In this document: one piece after another, positions 8,608 through 15,969 of the stretch | How positions within the stretch are numbered: the stretch's first letter is position 1 | Layout: every line of letters starts with the position of its first letter | Assembly: GCF_002217755.1 (NCBI RefSeq) | Contig: NZ_BCFL01000018.1 | Coordinates: 62,001-126,000, forward strand | Length of the DNA stretch: 64,000 bases | From: Streptomyces hyaluromycini | GTDB taxonomy: Bacteria > Actinomycetota > Actinomycetes > Streptomycetales > Streptomycetaceae | Direction: 5' to 3' | Program-made: the position numbers and the translations under genes | The notes under the pieces: model-generated | Databases searched by the model: none | The model's input: only the letters and a program-made list of their open reading frames with translations | Told to the model about the DNA's origin: nothing

Positions 8608-8770
8608 TTCCCCGTGTTACGGAATCGCCCTCGGTGTGGTTCGGTGGACCACACCGCGTCCGGCCCCTCGCACGAAGCACATCGAACCCCCGTACGACGC
8701 ACACGAAATGATCACTGCTACGCTCCGGATCTCGCCGGAACGTTCCTCCGGATACTCGCAAGCCGCCGCA

Positions 8771-8786
8771 TGTCATCTACATGACA
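8771..8786. promoter_or_regulatory. Inverted repeat upstream of sigma factor gene
   Basis: TGTCAT, CTAC, ATGACA is a perfect 6-bp inverted repeat ending 27 bases before the sigma gene start. It could be a regulator site or part of an autoregulated promoter; nothing further can be told. Confidence 0.35.
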
Positions 8787-8813
8787 CAGAATCCCTGACA
8801 GAAGAGGTCACCC

Positions 8814-9386
8814 GTGGGCTCAGTCGTCGACGACGCCGCCTCCGTGGAGTTCCATGCCTTCTTCGAACGCCACTACGCCGAACTCGCCCGTCTCGCCCAT
8901 CTGCTGACCGGTGAGGCGGACGCCGCCGACGATCTGGCCGCCGACGCCCTGCTGGCGCTGTGGCACCGCTGGGACCGGGTCCGGGCCGCCGACCACCCGG
9001 TCGCCTACGCCCGCGGTGTCGTCGCCAACCTGGCCCGCACCCGCATCCGCAGCGCCGTGCGCGAGCGGCGCCGTATCGCCCTGTTCTGGTCGCACCGCGA
9101 GGAGACCGCCGAGAACCCCGACGTCGCCGGCGTGGTCGACGTACAGGGGGCGTTGCGCCGTCTGCCGTTCCGCAAGCGGGCGTGTGTGGTGCTCCGGCAT
9201 GCGTTCGACCTGTCGGAGAAGGACACCGCGCTCGCCCTGGGGATCTCGGTGGGTACCGTTAAGAGCCAGACGTCGAAGGGCATGGCTGAGCTGCAGCGGC
9301 TGCTCGGCGACTCGCAGGGTGTTCCGCAGAGGGTGCACGCGGCGATGGTGCCGCGGACCGGGGAGAGCGGAGGAAGGAACCGATGA
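8814..9386 (+). CDS. SigE-family (ECF-like) RNA polymerase sigma factor
   Basis: The 190-residue protein has region 2 at about 10-80 (FFERHYAELARLAHLLTGEADAADDLAADALLALWHRW) and region 4 at about 110-165 (LRRLPFRKRACVVLRHAFDLSEKDTALALGISVGTVKSQTSKG), with no region 1 or 3, as in the actinobacterial SigE family of small sigma factors. The GTG at 8814 follows AGAGG. Its stop overlaps the start of the next gene (ATGA at 9383-9386), so the two proteins are made together. The partner has one membrane helix, which fits a sigma/anti-sigma pair. It sits directly beside the pectin-degrading block. Confidence 0.9.
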   Translation: MGSVVDDAASVEFHAFFERHYAELARLAHLLTGEADAADDLAADALLALWHRWDRVRAADHPVAYARGVVANLARTRIRSAVRERRRIALFWSHREETAENPDVAGVVDVQGALRRLPFRKRACVVLRHAFDLSEKDTALALGISVGTVKSQTSKGMAELQRLLGDSQGVPQRVHAAMVPRTGESGGRNR

Positions 9387-10234
9387 GGCAGCAGGACGTG
9401 CACGACGAGCTGCGCGCCCGGCTGCACGAGGCGGCCGAGGCGCACGAACCCGACCGCGCCCGGATCCTGGCCCGGGTCGAGCGGGGCATGGCCGCGCAGG
9501 GCCGCCCGAACCATCGCGCCACCCTTCCGCCCGTGTTCGGCTGGGTCCGGGTGGTCAGCGCCACGGCCGCGGTCGCCGCGGTCCTCGGGGTCGGCGGCTA
9601 CGCGGTCGCCTCGGCCGTGAAGGACCCGCCCACCGAGAAGACGGTCGCCGTGTCGCCGACGCCCTCCGCGTCCCCGGACGCGACCAGCCGCCCGCCGTCC
9701 CGCACGGCCGCCCCGCCGGCTTCCGGCGTGCCCTCGAAGAACGCGTCCCCCAAGGCGAGTTCGACGCCTTCGTCGACCCCGAAGGCCTCCGCCACCCCCG
9801 CGGCACCCGTCGCGGAGGGCGAGAAGGACGGCCCCCTCTGGTCGGACGGCTCGGTGGACCCGCACAGCAACGACTTCTGGGCGCAGTCCAACGTGACCCT
9901 GAAGACCTCGGGGCAGCTGACGGCACTCACCGTCCAGCTGAAGGTGGCCCAGACGGGCGGGGTGTCCAACGCCGGGGCCTGGCGCTCGCTGCCGGAGACC
10001 GACTTCACCCAGTCGGTCACCGAGCAGGACGGCTTCCTGGTCTACACGTGGACACTCAAGCCCGGCAGCAAGGTCGCGGTCGGCGAGTGGGTGTTCGCGG
10101 GCCAGTACAACCACAAGCAGGGCGGCCGCGACGCCAAGAACGACAGCTACACCATCACCGGCACCGCGGCGGGCAAGCAGTACGCGGTGACGGGCGACTT
10201 CGCAACGCACACGACAGCCGACGGCGACTCATAG
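9383..10234 (+). CDS. Single-pass membrane protein with extracytoplasmic beta-rich domain; putative anti-sigma/sensor
   Basis: The 283-residue protein has a cytoplasmic N terminus of about 50 residues rich in Arg, Glu and Ala (DELRARLHEAAEAHEPDRARILARVERG), one membrane helix (about 53-75, with VVSATAAVAAVLGVGGYAVASAV), a Pro/Ser/Thr/Ala-rich linker (about 85-145), and a compact C-terminal domain of about 130 residues rich in W, Y, T and V. The C-terminal domain has the look of a carbohydrate-binding beta-sandwich but I cannot place it in a known family. The layout resembles RsgI-type anti-sigma factors, which sense polysaccharides outside the cell. It overlaps the sigma gene by 4 bases. No classical zinc anti-sigma motif is present. 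The sensing role is inference. Confidence 0.75.
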   Translation: MRQQDVHDELRARLHEAAEAHEPDRARILARVERGMAAQGRPNHRATLPPVFGWVRVVSATAAVAAVLGVGGYAVASAVKDPPTEKTVAVSPTPSASPDATSRPPSRTAAPPASGVPSKNASPKASSTPSSTPKASATPAAPVAEGEKDGPLWSDGSVDPHSNDFWAQSNVTLKTSGQLTALTVQLKVAQTGGVSNAGAWRSLPETDFTQSVTEQDGFLVYTWTLKPGSKVAVGEWVFAGQYNHKQGGRDAKNDSYTITGTAAGKQYAVTGDFATHTTADGDS

Positions 10235-10249
10235 GAATACGGCGCCTCT

Positions 10250-10320
10250 CCGCGCCCCTTCAGGGGCGCGGGGCTGTGTCGATATGCGGCTCCGCCGCGT
10301 GGGCGCGACCAGCCACAACG
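10250..10320 (+). terminator. Dispersed 3'-end repeat copy 3 with strong hairpins
   Basis: CCGCGCCCCT (10250-10259) pairs perfectly with AGGGGCGCGG (10262-10271) across a 2-base loop, and GCGGC-TCC-GCCGC (10286-10298) forms a second stem; the repeat box GCGCGACCAGCCACAAC follows. It separates the membrane-protein gene from the convergent pectate lyase and can end transcripts from both sides. Confidence 0.75.
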
Positions 10321-10344
10321 GGCCGCGCAGCCCGCGACGCACCG

Positions 10345-11499
10345 TCAGTCCATGGTGGATCCGATCGTCGCCGACCCGGTGGTCAGAAACACCGTCACCG
10401 GCAACGCCCCACTCGTCGCCCTCGCCCCGTACGCGGACGTCGCGTCCGTCGACTTGAACGCCGGCGTACTCACCCCGCCGTCCCAGCTGTTCGCGGCGGA
10501 CACGGCCCTGGCCCCCAGCTTGTCCGCCCCGCCCTTGTCGCTCACCGCGAGGTTCCGCGCCAGCCGGGCCTTGCCGGTCTCGAAGAAGAACCCGGCCTGG
10601 GCGTTCGCGTAGGCCGTGTTGCGGTTCAGGACGATCGCCCCGGTGTTGGAGTTCTCGGTGAACCCGTTCAGCGTGTTGTCCCAGGCCGCGTTGTCGTTGA
10701 CGACGTGCGCGACGGCGACGCCCCCGCCGCCCAGCTTGAACCCGTTGCCGTTGCCCTCGAACGCGGAGTCGTTCCAGCGGTTCCTGCCGTTGCCGAAGGC
10801 CCAGCTGTGCTCGATCCTGACGGGGGACGAGAACTGCCACAGGTCAAGACCGTCGTCCGAGTTGTTGTACAGACGCGCGCCGGTCACCTTGTTGCCGGTG
10901 CCCGAGCCGAACTTGATGGCGATGCCGTCGGCGTTCTGCCCGTGCCCGGCCTTGTCGTAGTTGCCGTAGCTGTCCAGGTTCTGGACGAGGTTGTCCACGG
11001 TGTTGTCGCCGCGCAGCGTGAACCCGGAGTCGCCGTTGTCCGCGGTCACGAGGTTCTTGAAGATGCCGCCCGTGGACGAGGTGACGACGAAGCCCTGGGC
11101 CGGGGAGTTCTGGAAGGTGAGGTCCTGGACGGTCCAGTAGCTGCCGTAGATCCCGGTGAGCCACTGGCCGGCGGGCAGCTTGGAGCCGTCGATCTTCACC
11201 TTCTCGCCGCTGTAGGCCTTGAGCGTGATGCGGTTCGAAGCGGTGCCGCTGACCGTCGACTTCAGGGTGGCGGTCGGGTAGTAGGTGCCCGCGCGCACCT
11301 GGATGACGGTACCGGCGACGGCGCCCGCGACGGCCGACTCCAGCTGTGCGGTGGTGGAGACGGTGACCGTGCTGGTGGCGGCCTGGGCACCGCCGTTCGA
11401 CAGGCCGAGGTAGACGCCTCCCGCCCCCGCGGCGACGGCCACCGCCGCGGCGATCGAGAGGGTACGCGTCCTGCGGTGGCGTCCGGTGCTGAAGCGCAC
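10345..11499 (-). CDS. Secreted pectate lyase, polysaccharide lyase family 9
   Basis: This 384-residue exported protein has a long basic signal sequence (cleavage likely after GGAQA, residue 40) and a right-handed beta-helix. The spacing of its key residues equals that of PL9 lyase Pel9A: calcium-binding aspartates D191, D215, D216 and D219 (NADGIAIK, NSDDGLD) and the catalytic-base lysine K255 (GNGNGFKLGG). It should cleave polygalacturonate by calcium-dependent beta-elimination. It is the last gene of the minus-strand pectin block, closely related to the PL9 protein at 12578-13690, and is separated from the HAD gene upstream by a terminator-like hairpin, so it probably has its own promoter. 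Confidence 0.93.
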   Translation of the reverse strand: MRFSTGRHRRTRTLSIAAAVAVAAGAGGVYLGLSNGGAQAATSTVTVSTTAQLESAVAGAVAGTVIQVRAGTYYPTATLKSTVSGTASNRITLKAYSGEKVKIDGSKLPAGQWLTGIYGSYWTVQDLTFQNSPAQGFVVTSSTGGIFKNLVTADNGDSGFTLRGDNTVDNLVQNLDSYGNYDKAGHGQNADGIAIKFGSGTGNKVTGARLYNNSDDGLDLWQFSSPVRIEHSWAFGNGRNRWNDSAFEGNGNGFKLGGGGVAVAHVVNDNAAWDNTLNGFTENSNTGAIVLNRNTAYANAQAGFFFETGKARLARNLAVSDKGGADKLGARAVSAANSWDGGVSTPAFKSTDATSAYGARATSGALPVTVFLTTGSATIGSTMD

Positions 11500-11563
11500 T
11501 GGCCGTTCCTTTCCTTGACGTCCGTGACGTGCTGAACGTGCTGGACGTGATCGACGAGGGAGC

Positions 11564-11597
11564 GAAACGGGCCGGAGGGGCCGCCCCGGCCCGTTTC
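11564..11597 (-). terminator. Rho-independent-like hairpin downstream of the HAD gene
   Basis: GAAACGGGCCGG (11564-11575) pairs perfectly with CCGGCCCGTTTC (11586-11597) across a 10-base loop. On the minus strand it lies 65 bases beyond the HAD phosphatase stop codon and upstream of the PL9 gene. Confidence 0.75.
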
Positions 11598-11661
11598 TGT
11601 CTCCCAGTCGCCGCCGTGGCCGGAAAGGGTTGCCACGGACGGTCAGGATTCTCCGCCGGCG

Positions 11662-12459
11662 TCAGGACACGAAGTACGTCGGGTTCGGCAGCTTGTACGT
11701 GCGGTTCGCGTAGCCGCCGTCCAGGTCCGAGTACTGGTCGCCGAAGTTGGCGACGATGTCGTAGCCCAGGTCCTTCTCGATGTGCTCGCGCGTGCCGGAC
11801 TTGTACTGCACGGTCGTGCAGGTCCAGGTGCCCGGCGTGGCGCAGGAGCTCAGGTAGGACGGCGGGTTGGCCTTGTCCTTGAGGAACATGTGGGCGGCGT
11901 CGAGGTTGACGTCGGCGCCGATCTTCTTCAGGTTCTCGACGGCGGCGCTGCGCTGCGCCTCGCTGAGCCCGGAGTTGTAGAAGACCTCGACGCCTTCGCT
12001 CTGGGCGTACCGGACGAGCTCGGCGCTGCCGAACACGCCCGGCCGGTCGGCCTTGTTGACGTAGTCGGCCCACGTGGTCGAGTTGTACGTGTAGTTGTAG
12101 CGCTTCTCGTAGTCGAGGCTGAGCAGCAGCGTGTCGTCGATGTCGAAGACGACCGCGGGCTTCTCGCCGTGGCGGTGCGCCTTGCGCGCGGCCCGGTCGA
12201 TGTAGCGCTTGGCGTCCGCGTCGATGCGGGCCAGGTCCTTGGCGTAGGGGCTGGTCGGCGAGGCCTGGTAGACGCCGTTGGCGTCGGCGGCGGTGCCGTA
12301 GTAGGCGTCGATGTCCTTCACCAGGAGCCCGATGTTGTACGGCTCGTGGGTGGAGTTCGCGGTCGACTGGCCGGCCGTGGCGGCACCGGCGCCGTAGAGG
12401 GCACCGCCGGCGACGGCACACACGGCGGCGATCGCCGCGAGACGAAGTGACTTATGCAT
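11662..12459 (-). CDS. Secreted HAD-superfamily (class IIIB) acid phosphatase-like protein
   Basis: The 265-residue product has a signal peptide (cleaved near residue 30, TATAG) and the HAD nucleophile motif FDIDDT with D106 and D108, placing it with the class B/plant-type acid phosphatases of subfamily IIIB. Late motifs include FYNSGLSEAQRSAAVENLKKIG and GDQYSDLDGG, the latter carrying the metal-binding aspartates. It should remove phosphate from small molecules outside the cell. The ATG at 12459 begins a normal signal peptide, though no clear ribosome site precedes it; the frame stays open to 12522. It is the only non-pectin gene inside the pectin block, and the terminator at 11564 suggests it is transcribed separately from the PL9 gene downstream. 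Confidence 0.88.
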   Translation of the reverse strand: MHKSLRLAAIAAVCAVAGGALYGAGAATAGQSTANSTHEPYNIGLLVKDIDAYYGTAADANGVYQASPTSPYAKDLARIDADAKRYIDRAARKAHRHGEKPAVVFDIDDTLLLSLDYEKRYNYTYNSTTWADYVNKADRPGVFGSAELVRYAQSEGVEVFYNSGLSEAQRSAAVENLKKIGADVNLDAAHMFLKDKANPPSYLSSCATPGTWTCTTVQYKSGTREHIEKDLGYDIVANFGDQYSDLDGGYANRTYKLPNPTYFVS

Positions 12460-12577
12460 GACAGGAGTTCTACGCGCGTCATCCGGGTGGGCGCGAGACC
12501 CGTTGCCTGATCGATATCTCATCGGCGGGCAAAAAACGGGTCAAGCGCCCTGGAGGGAGTCCTTCCGGTTCTCCGGT

Positions 12578-13690
12578 TCAGTTCATGGTGGCTCCGATGG
12601 TCGTGCTCCCCGTCGTCAGGAAGGTGGTGGCCGGCAGCGAGCCGTCCGACTGGCGGGCGTTGTACGTGGTGGTGGCGTCCGTCGACTTGAAGGCCGGGGT
12701 GCTGATGCCGCTGTCCCAGCTGTTGCCGGCGGAGACCACCGAGGAGCCCTTGCTGACCGGTCCGCTGCCGTTGCTCACGGCGAGGTTCTTGCCGAGCCGG
12801 GCCGCGCTGGTGGCGAAGTAGTAGCCCCAGTTGCCGTTGGCGTAGGCGGTGGTGCGGTTGATGACGATCGCGCCGGTGTTGGAGTTCTCGGTGAACCCGT
12901 TTCCGGCGTTGCCCCAGGCGGCCGAGTTGTTGACGACGTGCGCGACCACCTCGCCGTCGCCGCCCAGCTTGTAGCCGTTGCCGTCCCCGGCGAACGCCGA
13001 GTCGCTCCAGCGGTTGACGCCGTTGCCGAAGGACCAGGTGTGCTCGACGGTGACCGGCGAGGAGAAGGACCAGAAGTCGATCCCGTCGTCCGAGTTGTTG
13101 TAGGTCCGTGCCCCGGTGATCAGGTTCCCGGTCCCGGAGCCGAACTTGACGGCGATCCCGTCGGCGTTCTCCCCGTGGGTGGCGGCGTCGTAGTTGCCGT
13201 AGGTGTCGATGTTCCTGACGGTGTTGTCGACCGTCCCGTCCCCGGTGAGCGTGAAGCCGGAGTCGCCGCCGTTGATGGTCTTGATGTTGTTCCAGTTGGT
13301 GCCGGTGCAGGACTGGCAGACCACCGCGCTGTCCGGGGAGTTCTGGAAGGTGATGTTCGAGACGTTCCAGTAGTCCGCGGTCAGCTTGAAGATCCAGGAT
13401 CCGGAGGGCAGCGAGGAACCGTCGATCTTGACCGTCTCCGAGCCGTACGCGGTGAGCGTGACCGGCGCGGCGGAGGTGCCGTTGGCCGTGGACTGGAGGG
13501 TGGCCGTCGGGTAGTAGGTGCCGCCGCGGACCTGGATGACCTCGCCGGCGGTGGCGTTGAGGATGGCGTTGGACAGGTCGGTGGAGTTGCTGACCACGAC
13601 GGTCGCCGCGTGTGCCGGGGTGGCGATGACGGCGAGACCGAGCGATGCCGTGGTCACGGCGAGCGCGGTGAAGGTGCTGATTCGACGCAT
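12578..13690 (-). CDS. Secreted pectate lyase, polysaccharide lyase family 9 (second copy)
   Basis: The 370-residue protein has a clear signal peptide (cleaved after ATPAHA, residue 28) and the same PL9 architecture as the protein at 10345-11499. Its calcium ligands D177, D201, D202 and D205 and its catalytic lysine K241 (GDGNGYKLGG) keep exactly the same spacing. The two proteins align along their full length, including the C-terminal STPAFKSTDAT and FLTTGS...IG motifs, so they arose by gene duplication. A cysteine pair (VCQSC, about 125-128) is present here but not in the other copy. It begins 22 bases after the end of the pectinesterase gene upstream and is probably in the same transcript. 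Confidence 0.93.
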   Translation of the reverse strand: MRRISTFTALAVTTASLGLAVIATPAHAATVVVSNSTDLSNAILNATAGEVIQVRGGTYYPTATLQSTANGTSAAPVTLTAYGSETVKIDGSSLPSGSWIFKLTADYWNVSNITFQNSPDSAVVCQSCTGTNWNNIKTINGGDSGFTLTGDGTVDNTVRNIDTYGNYDAATHGENADGIAVKFGSGTGNLITGARTYNNSDDGIDFWSFSSPVTVEHTWSFGNGVNRWSDSAFAGDGNGYKLGGDGEVVAHVVNNSAAWGNAGNGFTENSNTGAIVINRTTAYANGNWGYYFATSAARLGKNLAVSNGSGPVSKGSSVVSAGNSWDSGISTPAFKSTDATTTYNARQSDGSLPATTFLTTGSTTIGATMN

Positions 13691-13712
13691 GACGTGCGGG
13701 TCCTTTCGTCGA

Positions 13713-14750
13713 TCAGAAGGAACGGATCTGCTGGGGCTTCCAGTCGCCGAGATAGGTCGCGGGGGTGTGCGACGCGGCCTCGGCGTCGGTGAGCTGGGGC
13801 CGGTTCCCGGGGACGGTGATCACCGAGCCCGGCCCTGAGTTGCGGTACTCGCGGAACCGCATGGACTGCCAGGGGTAGGCGTCCCGCATGTTCGTGTAGG
13901 GCGCGACGGGGTCGATCCCGGGGCCGATGAGACTGTCCCGCACGACCAGCGAGGGCCAGGCGGTGGTCTCGTACGTCGGCACCCAGGGCCGCGCCAGTTT
14001 GTACGCCCCGTCCTCCGCGCCGGAGGAGAACCGGCAGCGGACGGCGAGGAACCCGTGCGGGTTGGCACGGGCGGTCGAGGGGGCGAACACCATGCCCTTG
14101 GGGGTGAAGGCCACGTCCCGTTGCAGGGTGCGGAAGTGGCAGTGCTCGTACACCGCGGTGGCCCGCCCGAAGACGAAGTCGACGTCGCCCTCGATGTAAC
14201 ACCCCCGGAAGCACTGCCGGTCGAAGGAGCCGAGTTCGGTGGTGTCGGCGAACAGGGTGTCCTGGTGGGCGAGGAGCCGTACGTTCTCGACGTGGGTGCG
14301 GTCCCCGGTCAGGTAGGCGGCGACGGCCTGGGTGCCAGTGATGTCCGGGTGGTCGGCGCGCAGCCAGTCGTTGGCGAGGGTGAGGTCGCGCACCCGGAGC
14401 CCGGCGGCGGCCGAGGCGAAGGTGGCCGAGCCGGCCGTGCCGTAGGTCCCCGAACCGTCCGGTCGCTGCGTCCCGTTGGCGTTGTCGTGGACGATGACCG
14501 CGGCCCGGGGATCACGGCTCGCGCCCCGCAGTGTCAGCTCCTCCTTGTCGGCAGGCACGTTGACGACCTCGCGGTACGTCCCCGGGTGCACGACGATCGT
14601 CCACCCCCGCCCCGGCACCGCGTCCACGGCCGCCTGGACGGAGTCACCGGGCCGGACGTGCAGGACCCGGCGGTCCCGGGTAAAGGCCGTGGCCGATCCC
14701 ATGGCCAGCGCGGCCGCTCCGGCGGCGAGAAGTGCGCGTCGGGTCGGCAC
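13713..14750 (-). CDS. Secreted pectin methylesterase (CE8)
   Basis: This 345-residue protein removes methyl groups from pectin, preparing it for pectate lyases. The CE8 active-site motifs are present: HQDTLF (stabilising Gln and catalytic Asp), GDVDFVFGRA (nucleophile Asp) and KLARPW (catalytic Arg). An N-terminal twin-arginine-like signal (PTRRALLAAGAAALAMG) directs export. The GTG at 14750 is preceded by AAGGAG and starts one base after the stop codon of the pectinesterase gene upstream, so the pair is co-translated. The longer open frame reaching 15287 is only an overlap in the wrong frame of that upstream gene. Confidence 0.92.
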   Translation of the reverse strand: MPTRRALLAAGAAALAMGSATAFTRDRRVLHVRPGDSVQAAVDAVPGRGWTIVVHPGTYREVVNVPADKEELTLRGASRDPRAAVIVHDNANGTQRPDGSGTYGTAGSATFASAAAGLRVRDLTLANDWLRADHPDITGTQAVAAYLTGDRTHVENVRLLAHQDTLFADTTELGSFDRQCFRGCYIEGDVDFVFGRATAVYEHCHFRTLQRDVAFTPKGMVFAPSTARANPHGFLAVRCRFSSGAEDGAYKLARPWVPTYETTAWPSLVVRDSLIGPGIDPVAPYTNMRDAYPWQSMRFREYRNSGPGSVITVPGNRPQLTDAEAASHTPATYLGDWKPQQIRSF

Positions 14751-14751
14751 G

Positions 14752-15867
14752 TCAGCACTCCTTCCACGGGGTCCAGTCGCCGAGACAGGCCTCCCGGGTC
14801 GCGGACCCGGCCTGTTCGGCGGTGAGCTGGGGCCGGTTCCCGGGGACGGTGATCGCCGCGCCGGGCCCGGAGTTGCGGTACTCGGCGAAGCGCTGGCTCT
14901 GCCAGGGGAAGGCGTCCGACATGTTGGTGTAGGGGGCGACGGCGTCGATGCCCGGGCCGAGCCAGGAGTCGCGGACGACGAGCGAGGGGCGGGCCGTGGT
15001 GTCGGAGCTGGGCACCCAGGGGCGGGCCAGCTTGTAGGCGGCAGCCGGGGCTTCGCCGCTGATACGGCTCCGGCTGACCAGGTAGCCGTACGGGTTGGCG
15101 TTCGCCGTCGACGGAGCGAGCACGAACCCGTAGGGGGCGGCCGCCAGGTCGGTCCGGTCCAGGGTGCGGAAGTGGCACCCCTCGTACACCGCCGTGGCCC
15201 GCCCGAAGACGAAGTCGACGTCGCCCTCGGCATAGCAGTGTGCGAAGTACTGCCGGGCGAAGACGCCGAGGGCCGTCGAGTCGGCATACAGGGTGTCCTG
15301 GTGGCCGAGGAACCGGCAGTGGTGGAAGGCGCTGCGGTCGCCCTGCACCTTGAGGGCGACGGCCTGGGTGGCGCTGATGTCGGGGTGGTCGGCGCGCAGC
15401 CAGTCGTTGGCGAAGGTGATCCAGCGGGCGGTGAAGCCGTCGGCCTGCACGGTGGTGGTGGCGGAGCCGGTGGTGCCGTACGTCCCGCCGCCGGGCTTCG
15501 GGGTGCCGGCCGCGTTGTCGTACACGATGACGACGTCCCGCGGGTTCTCGGTGGCGCCGATCCAGGTGGCCTCGGTGCGGGTGGTGTCGACGGCGACCGT
15601 CTCCCGGTAGACGCCCGGGGCGAGGACCAGCGTCCGGCCGCTGCCGGTGGCGGCGGTCACGGCGGCCTGGACGGTGGTGAAGTCGCCACGGCCGTGCGGG
15701 TCGACGTACAGGGTCTGCGCGGTGCGGCGGCGCTCCGGGGAGCCGTACCGCCCGAAGGGGCGAGCGGTGGCGTGCGCCGGGCGGGCGGCCAGTGCGAGCG
15801 CGGCGCCCGCCCCGGCGCCCGCGAGCAGGAAACCCCGTCTGGACAGGGGAAGGTGGGGCGAGGACAT
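14752..15867 (-). CDS. Secreted pectin methylesterase (CE8), Tat-type signal
   Basis: The 371-residue protein starts with SRRGFLLAG, a twin-arginine signal, followed by a cleavable region ending near ARPAHA (residue 32). The CE8 motifs HQDTLY, GDVDFVFGRATAVYEGCHFRT and KLARPW are all present. It is closely related to the next gene (13713-14750), sharing long runs such as ANDWLRADHPDI and ITVPGNRPQLT, so this is a tandem duplication. It is the first gene of a run of three closely spaced genes (two esterases, then a PL9 lyase). Esterase first, lyase after, matches the order in which pectin must be attacked. Confidence 0.93.
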   Translation of the reverse strand: MSSPHLPLSRRGFLLAGAGAGAALALAARPAHATARPFGRYGSPERRRTAQTLYVDPHGRGDFTTVQAAVTAATGSGRTLVLAPGVYRETVAVDTTRTEATWIGATENPRDVVIVYDNAAGTPKPGGGTYGTTGSATTTVQADGFTARWITFANDWLRADHPDISATQAVALKVQGDRSAFHHCRFLGHQDTLYADSTALGVFARQYFAHCYAEGDVDFVFGRATAVYEGCHFRTLDRTDLAAAPYGFVLAPSTANANPYGYLVSRSRISGEAPAAAYKLARPWVPSSDTTARPSLVVRDSWLGPGIDAVAPYTNMSDAFPWQSQRFAEYRNSGPGAAITVPGNRPQLTAEQAGSATREACLGDWTPWKEC

Positions 15868-15923
15868 GCGGGTGCTCCTTGAAGAGGGAGAGGGGTGGCG
15901 GTACTCCTTGCCGTGGGGGGTGG

Positions 15924-15955
15924 GGCCGGGGCGGACTCCGCTGAGCGCCCCGGCC
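15924..15955 (-). terminator. Hairpin downstream of the PL1 pectate lyase gene
   Basis: GGCCGGGGCG (15924-15933) pairs perfectly with CGCCCCGGCC (15946-15955), loop 12 bases. It lies just past the PL1 stop codon in the minus direction and would separate the PL1 transcript from the pectinesterase operon. Confidence 0.7.
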
Positions 15956-15969
15956 GCGACGAACGCGCG

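Noticed and set aside
8531..8813. Purine riboswitch before the purine permease
   Set aside because: I could not find the conserved three-way junction core; only protein-type palindromes are visible.
13713..15287. A 524-residue pectinesterase start
   Set aside because: The first 180 residues are the wrong-frame overlap of the upstream esterase; the real start is GTG 14750 with an AAGGAG site.
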